The position numbers and the translations under genes are program-made. A stretch of DNA of 64,000 nucleotides, taken from contig JACBWW010000004.1 in the NCBI GenBank assembly GCA_020086605.1, positions 12,952,716-13,016,715 on the forward strand, read 5' to 3'. Each line of letters opens with the position of its first letter. The first letter of the stretch is position 1. Under the pieces are notes generated by a model. That model saw nothing but the letters and a program-made list of their open reading frames with translations, searched no databases and had not been told where the DNA came from. This stretch comes from Lanius collurio (lineage: Eukaryota; Chordata; Aves; Passeriformes; Laniidae). Positions 10,944 to 23,100 of this stretch are shown here, one piece after another.

Positions 10944-13900
10944 TTTATATATAACCCTGTAAAGTGAAGTTTTACTGTTATCCCCTTTTCTCAGCTGAAG
11001 TGGTCCACAGTGAAGGAGATATAAACTGAGGGTTTGGTCCAAGTACATGTTAATATGTGTGTGTGATTTGAGAAACTCAAGGTTTGTTTTCTCAGGGACA
11101 GGAAGGAAGGCCATGGTGAGTGATGACCTGTTGGCCAGTGTGCCTCATCCCCTCTCACAGGCTGGAGGGGCAAATCCATGGCAGGGCAGGGAAGGGTGCT
11201 GCCAGAGCAGCTTTAATTTCAACAGCCTTAGCAAGGAGACTACATAACATCTCTTCCAGCATTCCAGGCCTGACAGCACTTTCAGCTTCTGTCACAAGTT
11301 TGGCAAGACCTCTTACACACCATGCCCTACAGAGATCTTACTCCTGCATAGACTTTATTTTTGAGAAACAAATGAGGTACATACAGTGCAGTAGAGAAAA
11401 GGCCTTCTACATGAAAGACAATAGTAATACTAGCAGAAATGCTGAGTTCAGATTCAAAAGGCAAATAAAAGGCTTCTGTTTGGCAGACAGAGTAGCTGTG
11501 AAGCAAAGGGTGTATGACAACCCTTTCTCATTCTTTCTACTGCTGCAAAGCCTATGTTTTGGGAACCTGTAGATTCAGCAGCATTTTCCATGTCTATATT
11601 GTGGCTTCAGGTACCTTTTTCCTTAGTGCTAATTCTGTTCCTTGTGCCACTTGGGTTTGTTGTTACATTTAGCCCAGGCTGGGTGCAATAGTGCATGTGG
11701 TCATTACCTCATGTGACCCATCGGGAATGCTGGAGTTTGCATGTCTGTGTGTCCTTCTGTGTGTAGGGACAGCTGCTCTGCCACTGACCTCCTGGGTAGA
11801 TCTGACCAGGAAAACTATGACTGTGTTGCTACTGCCATACATTTCCTAAAACTAGAAGCTGTATGTGGCTCTCTGCTTGGAAACACAGAGCGAGCCAAGA
11901 GAAGAATGAAGAGGAAGACACTGTAATGCTGAGGGAGCTGTTTTGATCTGCAGTTCTTCCTTGCAGATCCAGCAATGTTTTTGTTCTCTTTTTCCTTCCC
12001 CAGTCTGTGTCAAGAGAATACTCTAGTGTCATAGCCTTAGAAAATACTCTCAAGGACACCTTCATCTAGCTTTCCATATCTTACCAAAAGCAGATGACCA
12101 GAAGTCCCAAAGCCACTTATTGGTTTCTTTCATGCTTTGGAAACATAAATGCAAATTTTTTGATAATTTATTTAAAATGTGCCTGTGAGTTATATAGAGC
12201 AGTAGTCCAGGAAAAGAAAAGAGAAGCAGTTGTTCAAACTTCCTTGAAATATGTTTTGTGCCTGAGCTTGACAGGCTCTCCTTTAGGGATGAAAGCTTGG
12301 AGGAGGAAAGGATTGGTGTGAGGTAAGGAAAAGAGACTTGGATAAACCCTGTGCCTATGCAATATGTACAAAATGCCTCCCTGCTAAGAAAAGCTCTCTG
12401 TTGAAATAAGGAGACTGGAAATAACCAGGGTGATCTCCTTTGATTATCTGCTGTGGACTAAAGAACTTGCCAATCCCATGGGGCTTGGCTGGCTGTGTAG
12501 ATAGGCTTTTGTCTGCTTGTGTCTGTGCATGTGCACTGAGGTTCTTCTGGCTCTGTTTGAACTGGTGGAAATGAGGGGCTTGATTACCAAATAGCTCTGT
12601 AGTTCTGGGGATTGTCAGTAATTCTCTTTCATGTTTTGACTTTCTCTGCTGTCATAGAGGACTCAGCAGACATGAGACTGCAGTGAAGGGTTTTAGGGTT
12701 TTGCCTGGCTTGACCCCATTTGAAGTCCTGCAGCACACAGGACAAGTTCTTACAGGGTTTTGGAGGGTGAGACCATCAGGATCATAATAGGTTTTAGGTT
12801 CAAGTCAGATGTGCAAAGTCATATTTGCCCTGCAACAAAAAGTTCAGGAAGCAGGTTAAAACAGGTTAAAATTTAACTAGAAGGTTTTTTTGCTTCACAA
12901 AGGATATGTAAACTAGACAAAGCCCACGTAAAATCATATGACCAGGCTTGCATTTTGATCTACCACACCTTGGATATATCAGACCTTACTGGCATGATAT
13001 TGCCACTATTTAAATATGGTAAGTGGCTTGAAGTCAGACTACAGATTCCTTTTGTTCATCCCAAAAATGTCTGTTAAAAAATGCTGAAATCTCACTTCAG
13101 TTAAATTTTCATCTTAAGCATGTTTATAGGATGCAGCAGAGTCTCATAGAAATATGAGCTGCAGATCCCTCTGTCCTTATTTTTGTCTCATTTGCTCCTT
13201 GCCATCTTCTACCATAGGGCACCACATGTTGTCTGACCCTTGAGCTAGGATGCAGATACACATTTCTGGAGTGACATATTCTATGATCTGCCCTGGCCCT
13301 TGGAACAAGTTAAGTGCTGGGCACTCACTCCATTTTCCCAGCAAAAAGTTTTGCAGAAATAATGTTTTCTATTGAAAAATCATTTTGACAGCAATGTCCC
13401 AAAGAGCCTCACCAGCCAGCTTTATGTGCAAGAAAATGAAGTTAATAACAGGGAAAAGCTTATCTAGCAAACAGGAGAAAGAATTGTAGGCAGTGTGTCT
13501 CAGGACAGACTGCCAAATATTGATTGCCTGGGATAAGAAACAAATAATAATAATCTGTTAGTCACAAGTGGAATAGATAGAATTCTCTGTTTCTGTAAGC
13601 ATGTCTCCTGGAGCTGAGATATAAAGCAGAGAAACTTTACAAGTGTCTGTCAAATCAGCTCAGCTGAAATAAGGTGTATCTCCTGGTAGCAGCAGAAGGC
13701 TGTCAGCTGTGTGACAGATCTGAATAAAATGCTATTTTCCAAAGATTTCTTCAAGAACAGAAACATAAAAGCAAAAGAGAAGAATACAAACAAAAATCCT
13801 CCACACACAGTCTCTTTATTACCAGTGCCTGAATTTTAAGTGAGAAATGCTGCTACCAGTTCTGAATAGATATACTTCTCTGTTTGATGTCTCTTAGAAT

Positions 13901-16900
13901 CACTGAATTTATCATCAGTTGCTTTGCAAGGTGACCAAGCCCAACAGCAAAGGCTGGACACTATTCTCCACTGTTGGATAGGTGTCCTTCCTTCTGGGTC
14001 ATCCACAGCATGGGGGAAAGAATAAACTAGAAGCAGTCTAAGCCCTGGAAGGAGTGCAAAGCTGACCTCATTTCTGCAAAATTTATTTTTCACTAGACCT
14101 CCAAGGGGGTTAAGAGGATGCATAAATTACAAAGTTGTTGGCTCCCATGTGAGGAAATACTGGAAGAACAGCAATGTGTGTGATCATAACTCACATTTTC
14201 CCTGCTCTGTTTCTATAACCAGGCCCTTTTTAGCCATTCTCTCTGATCTTTTTCTCTACCTCCTCATCTAGTTGCTGTCTCTCTGTCTTTGGCCTACTGT
14301 TGCACCCTCCCCAATGACATTTCTCAGTCCCAGGCTTCAAACTCTTTGTGCAGTTTCCTCCCATTCCACGAGTTCTTGTCTTGAGATCATCCTAATGCAT
14401 ACCTGAGATGCAGGTTAAATATCTAGTTTCTCTTCCTTATTGTCACTTACACTAATCTCCTCCCCCAGTCTTTCCCAGGGTCCTCTCCCTCATGCACATT
14501 CCAGTCCCAGTCTGCCTTTCCTCTGCTCCACTCACTGGTTCCTGTACTGGATGCTGAATAATAACACAAGTGGATTTATGGGTTGTAGCACCGGTCATGG
14601 AGAACCACTTCCAGAATTGCTGTCACACATGCTGCAAGTGAACAGGATGATCTGTCACCTCTTCTACCTCTTCTAGTAACAGAGATGTGCAGATTTAGAG
14701 CTATCCCTGAGGAACTCCTTTTGGTATCAAATGCAGTTTGATCAATTCAAAAAGCTTTTTTCCCAGCTTTGTTAGCCTGCCTGTTAGTCTAGACAGATTG
14801 TCAGGCCATAGAATGGGGCAATACTTCTTCCTACACCTGAGCTGGGCTGCTGAGATCTAGGTCAGGTATGCCCACAAGGGGATTTCTTCAGACCACAACA
14901 CCAACTCTGCCTTCTGGTTAAGGAAATATGTTTTCTTTCCATTATACCCGAAAAGGGCATTTACAGCATAGCAGTGACTCCCTGGCTTAGTCTCTGTATT
15001 ATCCCAGAGCAATTGCTGAAGGACCAATCTTCCTCATTTCAGCATTTCAGGAAGGCAAGAAATCTCTCCTCTTTTTCAGCCTTTTTCTCTAGAGCTTGTT
15101 ATATTAAGCATGTTTTGCTCTGCAGCTGTAAGAGTTGCTTATGCTGGCTGTAGGCAAATTTCTCAATGACCAGGTTAATCTCACATCATCTGAATTGCAT
15201 AGGGCACAAGCTGGCTGCCAATGCTGTGGCAATAATAATCACAAATGAGTTAGATTTCCTGCATCGAGTCATGAAGATGCTTTGAGATTTTGTGATCAGG
15301 AACCATTTGTGACTTCAACTAGAATGACAATGAAAGAAAAGAAAAGGAGGGACAAAAGGAATTAAAATTGTAGGGACTCTTAAAAATATTTATCTGACAT
15401 CCTCTTAATCATTTGTAGGCTACATCATTTACATGATGACTTGCACATTCTTTTCCAGCTTTTTAATTTTAATTACAACAATGAAAGCTGTTTTATTTTT
15501 CCTTTATGTATAGACTCAAAAAGGACACTGGAAACTCTTAATGTGACTGTGAGATCAATGTCGTGTTTGTTTGGCTTTAGTGTGCATATGTGTGTGCTGA
15601 AAACAAACAAAAATATTTTAAAGACAAAACTCATCAGTTATGAGTGTATTACTATATCAGCTAATAGTGTGTTTGGTTTAAAGGTAGTTGATGAATTGTA
15701 GCATAAACCTTTTTACTCTGATTGCTATTAGAGTTGTTATCCATCCTCAGCTTTTAAAATGAAATGGTTTCACAACTTATGTGTTTCCTAGGGTTCTGTC
15801 CAATTTTGGTTTTCAATGTTTTTTCGGAACTACTGCTTTATTGCCCTTTTTATATGGGAAATAATGACAGGCTTGCCTAAACACTGATCATTGGCAAGAC
15901 TCTTAGTGATTTCAAGCTGCAACAGAATTTAGCTTAATGAATTCGATAACTTTCAGCATGTCTCAGATGTCTACTAGTGCTATTATTAATCAACCTACTG
16001 CCAGCTGCTTGGACAATAGCTTCTTGTACTTCATAGCCTTGCTTAATCAAGAAAGTATTGTTGCCTGAGAACTTGGCAAGGACTTTAAGCCAGATTCATA
16101 TTTCATTTACTTCTGTGAACTTTGAGAAATGGTGTGGGCATCAGTGTTTTTCTGTTTTTGCCTCTGTATAAATGTGATCAGTGTGCGGCTCTTTATTCTT
16201 AAATTTGTCTTAAGAGATTTATCAAATTCACATGGAGCTTTTATAGCAAGCTCTTTATCTGTGCAAACCCCTTTGCTATGGATGTGTGCATATGTGTGGA
16301 TGTGTATGTGTTTATTATGCATGTTGCATAGAGCATTAAATCTTACCCTTTTCATTTGCTGGTCCCTGCAGGCCAGCACAATACTAATTACCTTGGAAAA
16401 TGATTGATGTTTGTGTTAAAGCCAATATGCAGGTGGAATGTGTTATAATTTTCCATTCTTTCATTTATCTGCTTTTAACAGCTGATTGCTGCCTTGCACA
16501 GGGGACTGTGAAAAGCTTTACCAAAGGAAATATTTGAATACACGCAAATTTAAATCACAATTGCATGATGGAAAGGTCTTTTATTTTTTCAGCTTTTTGT
16601 TTTTGATTTTTTCCCCAAATGATTTGATTGTGTTCACATTGGCCAATCTGAGAGGGACCTTTCAGAGAGCTGAAAAGTGGATGGGAAAAGGCTATGAAAG
16701 TGCAACCAACCAAAGAGGTGAATTAAGCTTGTTCAAACATTTAAACAGACTGTGGTGAAATAAAACAACTTTCTCTTTAATCCTTCATGCTAGTGAGCAG
16801 ACATTGCAGGTCAAATAATATTAAAAAACAAAGTTCAATACACATACAGGAGTATATTATTTCTATCTCTAGTATCCAGCATAGCTCTCTGTAAAATTTT

Positions 16901-18553
16901 GATTGTAAAGCTCTGATTGTGGAGGTGGCCAATGTCATCAGCTCACTCTGCTCCTAATAGGAAGAAGGAGAAAAGTGTTAATAGGACTCTGTCACCTCAG
17001 ACTTCCAAATATTGCAAGGTCACCTTGGACTTCCAAGCATTACAGTCCCCCTTGCTTCCTAAGCCCACTGGCTACCTATGTCCTGACCTGTCTGGACACT
17101 GTTCTAGCACCTGTAACTTCTCACAAGATGCTCCTTTTATCACACAGAAACAAAAATTAACTTAATAGAAGAAATTTTACTTACCAGAAAACTTAGATGC
17201 ATTTGAATTCATGCCTCTCTGCCTATCAGAAGATATATAACTTCTCAGACCATGTCTAACATTAGGATTTAGCTCTGGTTTTACCAAGTAAGGTTGTAGT
17301 GATAATAAGGCTTGGGTGATAATAGAGTAACTGTCTAATGAAGTGAAGCCTCGAATACATTTTTGTCTCCACACAAAAGGAGATCTGAGTCATTCTGTTT
17401 GGTTACAAGTTACATATTATTTTGTTTGGAGGGTCAGAAGATAAGGACAGACAGATATTTTGCTTTTAGTGGTTTGTTCTGTTTCAAACATCAATACAAC
17501 ACTCTCTTAGTTCTCGAACTCTTCAATGAACAACACAGAACTTCTTTCATCACTCCTCTCCCTTGAGCAATTGGTATGAAATTATATTTGTTCACAGAAA
17601 AGAAGAATTACAGATTACATGGAATATGACTGAATGATCCAGTGGTAAAACTTCCAGCCTTTTTACCAGTTGACCTGAGTGTAAATGGACCATTTGAGCA
17701 GAGGAACCAAATGTGTCCAAAATTCTGGATGCATCTCAAGGTCCAGGAGCACATATGGATAGCCACACATGTCCAGGGAGCCAGATAGACTTGAACCTAT
17801 TTTGGATAAAGCAGCAAACAAAGTCCAGAGCTATTGCTTCCATATCAAATGCACCAATAATTAATTTATAGTACAACAATATTAAAGAAGAAATTTATTA
17901 TTATTACCGACAGTGGTACATGGTACACTTTAGCTATTAGACTGAAACCTGTAAATGTTCCACATGAGAAGATCTCATTAAAATTAATGGCAGTCTTTTT
18001 GGTACAAGCATATTTACTACTCTCTTGTGATTGACATTTTAAAAACTATTTTGCCTAAGTTTTCCTGTTCTTACTGTAGTTCAGTAGTAGATCCTTTTCC
18101 AAAACTGTTTGCATGAAGGGGTTGGGGAGTTACACAATGTTTTAAATAAATAAGCTTTGCCACAGACCAGTGTAGAAGCAAAAACCCCAAATGGTGGCTG
18201 CTTTGTGGATTTAACAGCTAATCTAATTATTGTCCTTGTTCACTGATCTGGCATCTATCTCCTCTCGTTTTCAGTTAGTCATACTTCACATGCCTTGTTT
18301 GCCCGTGTTACCTTTGAGTGGTTCTTTACTGGTGCATGGCAGAGTTCAGGGTTGGGTCTGTGATTCTTATACATACGGAATATGGCTAACCAAAAATGAA
18401 TTTCCCTTTTGGGAAATGCCAATTAACTTTAGTGAAGCTGCTCTTGAGGAAATTAATTTACTGTCCTCACCTAAACAATAAACAATTCTGAAATGGTCCC
18501 AGATGTTTTTCATATTTATTTTAAATGCAAAAGTTGAATGCTTTGGGTCAATA
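10944..18553. other. Long unassigned stretch, no recognisable gene
   Basis: About 7.6 kb without a gene, RNA gene or repeat that I can name. The longest open frame (plus, 11120-11572, 150 codons) has no domain I recognise and uses no convincing start context. Pyrimidine-rich DNA occurs around 14220-14540. TG-rich low complexity occurs at about 16270-16315. Base composition is uniformly AT-rich. Confidence 0.5.
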
Positions 18554-18605
18554 TTTTTTTTTTTGTTTGTTTGTTTGTTTTTTTTTTTTTAATTTTTTTT
18601 TTTTA
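18554..18605. repeat. T-rich / (TTTG)n low-complexity tract
   Basis: An uninterrupted T run leads into four TTTG units (about 18562-18580), then more T runs broken only by AA. This is simple sequence. It could be the reverse complement of an old A-rich retroposon tail, but no adjacent retroposon is recognisable. Confidence 0.9.
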
Positions 18606-20014
18606 TTTTCAGTTAATGTAAAAAAGAAAAGGTAAATCTTAAAATTCAAGATTGAGGAGGACTTTTTGTTATTTTTTAATTGCGTTGATCCAATTCAGCA
18701 CTTTTACTACATCATTGCTGTACAAAATTTGTGTGGCTTTTTCAATTTTAGAGTAAAAAAATAGAAGGTATATTTATTATTATGCATTTTAGTAATAGTG
18801 AGGACTCAGTTCTGGCTAATTAAAGGATTTTTTTGCTCAGACTGTACAAAAGTTCACTGGCAGTTCCTCTTTGCTTCAGTCTTTAATTGTACTTTTGTTT
18901 TTGGAATGACATAAGTCACAAGTATTTGGTTTGCTTTCTAAAATGCATCATCTTGTACTTTCTCCTAGGTGGGCAATTAGGGTATTTGATTAGTGTCAAT
19001 GACTTTGATATGAAAGAGTCTCTATCTCCTGCAGAATAGACACATTACTCTGTTATGAAAACCAAGTGACGTCAGGAGGATAAGAAGGTAGTTGGGAAAT
19101 GTATTAGCAATAGATACAAAGACAAATATTTAAGTGAAACAAGTGCAAGGCCTCCAGAGAGTTGTTTATATTATAGCTATAGGAGAAAAAGCAATAAAGT
19201 GAACGCTATAGCTGTGCTGAAACAATCTGTCACAGAACAGCCATGAGGATGCTGGGATACCTGCAGATATCTATTTTCCACATCCACTCATACCTATGCT
19301 ATTGATTTCTGTGCTATTTCTTTGACAGATACAGGTGTCTCACGATGTTCTATCATTGCAGGTTTATAACCTTGCCATTTCAGCATGGCAGAGAGCTATA
19401 TTAATGATGAGGGTGGAAGGAAAGCTAAATGTTTTAATTTTGCTGGGTGGAATCCATCCCGTGTCTGATAACATGATGCATTCCTGATGCCATTTAATCA
19501 CATTAGAGAGATATTTTCTGACTTTAGTAGGTGTTAGCTGAGTTTCCTCAACTTGTCTTTCTACACAATAGGAAACTGCAGGGTTTAGTCCACTGTGTGA
19601 GTTTCAACATGTAGTTTAAAAATACTGTACTTATTTCAACCAGCTCTTTACTTCTTTTCCTAACTACCCACATCTGCATTTTTTCAGCAGCTCATTTGAC
19701 TAGAAATAAGAAGGTAAATGCCAACTAGCATTTCTGTATGTTATAATAAAAGGTGTGATGTTTTTTGGAGAGAATTTGAAACCTCCTATATGCTGCCAAA
19801 ATTGTTCTTTTTTTTTCAATGATCTGATTAATAGGGAATGTAAAAGCATTTACTACTTTTAACAAGCTCATCAGGTATTTTGTTTTTGCTGATAAAGAAA
19901 TCAAATCAAATCAGTCCCAAAAATCTATACTCTTCACTATACATGGGAGAAATAGTAAACTTCAACAAAGACCAATCCAGATTAGCCATCAGGTTAAAAA
20001 ATCCAAACCAAAAC
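18606..20014. other. Unassigned AT-rich stretch
   Basis: No gene or identifiable repeat was seen. The DNA looks unique and AT-rich. Confidence 0.5.
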
Positions 20015-20110
20015 AATAGAGGTAGTGAAGCACTGGAATGGATTGCCTAAAGTTGTAGTGCTCACATCCTTAGAGGTCTTGATTAGACAAACATCTGTTG
20101 GTAATGTTGT
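20015..20110 (+). mobile_element. Possible ancient CR1/L3-type 3' fragment
   Basis: The phrase 'gtgaagcactggaatggatt' followed by 'gcctaaagttgtag', then 'agaggtcttgattagacaaa' and 'catctgttgg', resembles the end of ORF2 in old CR1/L3-like LINEs ('HWNRL', a gap, then a 'LF…RL' block). It is heavily diverged and has no intact terminal repeat. The resemblance is by eye only; a chance similarity cannot be excluded. Confidence 0.4.
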
Positions 20111-23100
20111 GAGTACTCCTATTCAAAATCCATCTGTGAGTATGAGAATACATGATTTTATGAGAGTCTATAGAGTAATATTTTTTCCATAATCTGTGGT
20201 AGGTATTGCTATTCCTTACTGTTAGGCAGAATACAAACAGCAAAACCCAGGCTAATGGGCACTAAGAAATACAGGATTTTTAAGGTAGTTTTTTTCTTTT
20301 AAAGCTCAGGTTTAGGCATATAATAGAGTTACTGAAAGCAATTCAGGTCTGTAAGACAAAATTATGTTTTTCAAATGTCTGCTTCAGCTGCAGCCTGTCT
20401 TCAGAGTATCTAACCAAGGTGTTAAAGATATTAACAGTCCCTGCAGCCTCTCAGCTTTGGCTGCTGTGCATGCTCAGCTGCTTTTCTGTGCTGGAAGAGT
20501 GTGTCAGCATTGTATCAGTTTGCCTCCAGCACCTGTTGGTGGTCCCTCTTACCATGTGAGAGTGGCACTGCCATGCTGTGTTTACTAGCCCAGGCTCAGC
20601 AAAACGTGCAGTGACACACGCTGGTGCTGTGCAAAGTACAGCTGGAGACAAAGATGTGTTGTTGCTCTGTGGAGAGAAACAAAGACAATATTTATGGCTT
20701 GAATGGCATAGCAAAGACAGAGAAAGGTCACACCATTGTCAGGGAAAGCATGAAAAGGGTCAATGCTCTACATATTCTTCTCAGGAAGAAGGATGTTTTA
20801 ATACATCAGAGTGATACCAAAGATATGTGACTTGATAGTTGTAAAACTAATGCCAGTTTCTCTGGGCAACGGTCTGAAGGTTCAGGCCATATTTGCCTGA
20901 TCCTTAGTGCTCCCTGGTGAGAGGTGGAGCTGACTGGAGATGGTGGTAGGTGCTGGGGAGGCTGGTGGGAGAGCAGGGGCAGCATGTTATACACAGCAGG
21001 CATGGGGCAGGGATTTCCAGATGTGTGCAGGTTGGAGCGTAGTCTGTGAGAGTGCCATGAAAGGGGATATTTTAGAAGAGAGAGAAACCACCACCCCTGC
21101 TGCAGGCTTTGACATGACATAGTGTTCTCATACCTCGTTAAATTACCAGTGTAAGACTTCACAGGATCTTTTTTTCCCAAGCAGAAGTTCTTTACAAACT
21201 AAGGCAACTTCTGTACTTGCTAAAGGATGAGAGGGACTTCCTCTTAACAGGACAGGTGTCTAATAATGCTGGTACAGTTCAGCTGCAGTGATCCATTTTC
21301 AGCTAACTAGCTCCAACACCAAAAGCTGTGACAGCCTAAATCTTACCTGGGAAATATTCCTGCAGGGCGAGTGGCTGGGCTGTTTGCTGGTGCTGAACTC
21401 CACAGTGTTACTGGTAAACTGCTGCCAGCTCCTGAATGGACTAATTTAAGGCAAGCTCGGACGCAGCTACTCTTGGCCAGAGTGCAGTGACTAGCATGCT
21501 GCAAGGTACGTTCTCTTGCCAAAAGAGAATGGGATCAGCTGAATGCTAAGTGGAAAACAATGAACAACACATCTATTAAATACCTGCACACCTCTTTAAA
21601 CATTACAATGCTCATTATTACATTATTAGAGCAAGTACTGTGTATTTCAACAGCAGAAAGAAAGAAAGAAAGGAGATGCAATTTCCCATTCTGTTGAGAA
21701 ATCAAGTAATTATTTGAACTTTTCAGTTCCTAATAATATTTAAAATCTCCTTTATTTGACATGGCCTAGGGAAATGATAGGCATCAGAAAATTTATCTTG
21801 GGAAAACTGTGCTCAATTCCTTCCTTGTCCTGCAAATTTGCAGTTGGCTCCTAAAGACACACAAGGCCAATACTCTTTCCTAGCAATATATGATTACGCA
21901 ATCAATAATATACTGAAGACACATTATTTTATCTGTCAGTTGGCAAATTTAACTTTTAAATTAACATAATGCATTAGCATAAAATCTTGACCTTCTGCCT
22001 CAAAATCTATGATCTCAAAAATCTGATTGCACTAATATCTTTTAAGGACATTGGCTACTTAAACAATTTTATTACCTGGTCCCTGCGTACTTCAAACGAA
22101 CATATTAACACATTAGTCATTTTTCTGCTTTATTATCCCATTAATAAAACTGTAAGTCCTCCCATGTTAAAGTCTTCTATGTATTTCTGTTATATAATCC
22201 TGCAAAAAGTTACAAGATTGGCCTTTCAGGAGCTAATTGGTCTTTTATTTAGCATGATAATATCAGGATTCACATGCCCAAGCTTTATAGCTGCGTTTCA
22301 TCTCCCAGATATTTTAGACTGTTCCACAGAATCAGATACCCACCAGAGATCCTGTGTTTCTATGACATATTTGTTGCCTGTATCTATCAGGTTTTCAAAG
22401 CCCCCTAAAATTGATGGCCTGCTTTTAGACCTGTGAAATTTTTCACGTGCCATGGTCCCATCCACATGTCTAAGCTTTAACCCTTTCCCCAGGCATACTG
22501 CAAGATGACTTCTGCCAAATTTTTGACAAGCAGCTGTCACCTATCAAACTCTTATATTCCATGACTAGCTCATGCTGACATGTTTAAATCAAAGGCCTGA
22601 AAGAGGGAACTGGGCTTCAGCCCTGACAAAGCTGCAATCTCAGATGCACAGTGGTCCTAGCTATCCACACAAATGAAGAGAAATAAGAGATAATGACTTC
22701 ACAGCCCTTTTATATTACCTCCTCATCTCCCTTAAGGCAAGCAATGAAATGATCTTGTTCACTTTCTGCTGCTAGAACCTGTCTACTAGCTAGTTTTAAT
22801 GATTTAATACCCTCCTGAAATCTCTGGGATATTTGTAGATGCTTGCAGGATGCTGAGCAATACATTAACTTCTCTATGGATATCAGAATACAGACCACTG
22901 AATGCCTACTATTTGAGAGTTGGTAATCTCAGATTCAGATTCCCCACAGCTGTGTCATCATCCTTTAGTGGGTTGGTGTCACAAAAATGCATACACACCT
23001 CTCTTAGGCTGGTCTCAACTTCTGACACTAGGACTAGATTATAAACCACCCTCTTTTTTTCTTTTTTCCCTTACTTTAACTGAAAATTAGGACTACTTCC

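Noticed and set aside
17635..17690. tRNA- or SINE-like phrase (tccagtggtaaaacttccag)
   Set aside because: It resembles an A-box only loosely; no B-box (GGTTCRANNCC) follows and no cloverleaf can be drawn.
21987..22436. 149-codon plus-strand frame rich in Ile/Leu/Phe
   Set aside because: Hydrophobic composition is what AT-rich DNA gives by default; no motif, no splice partner and no transposon wording were recognised.
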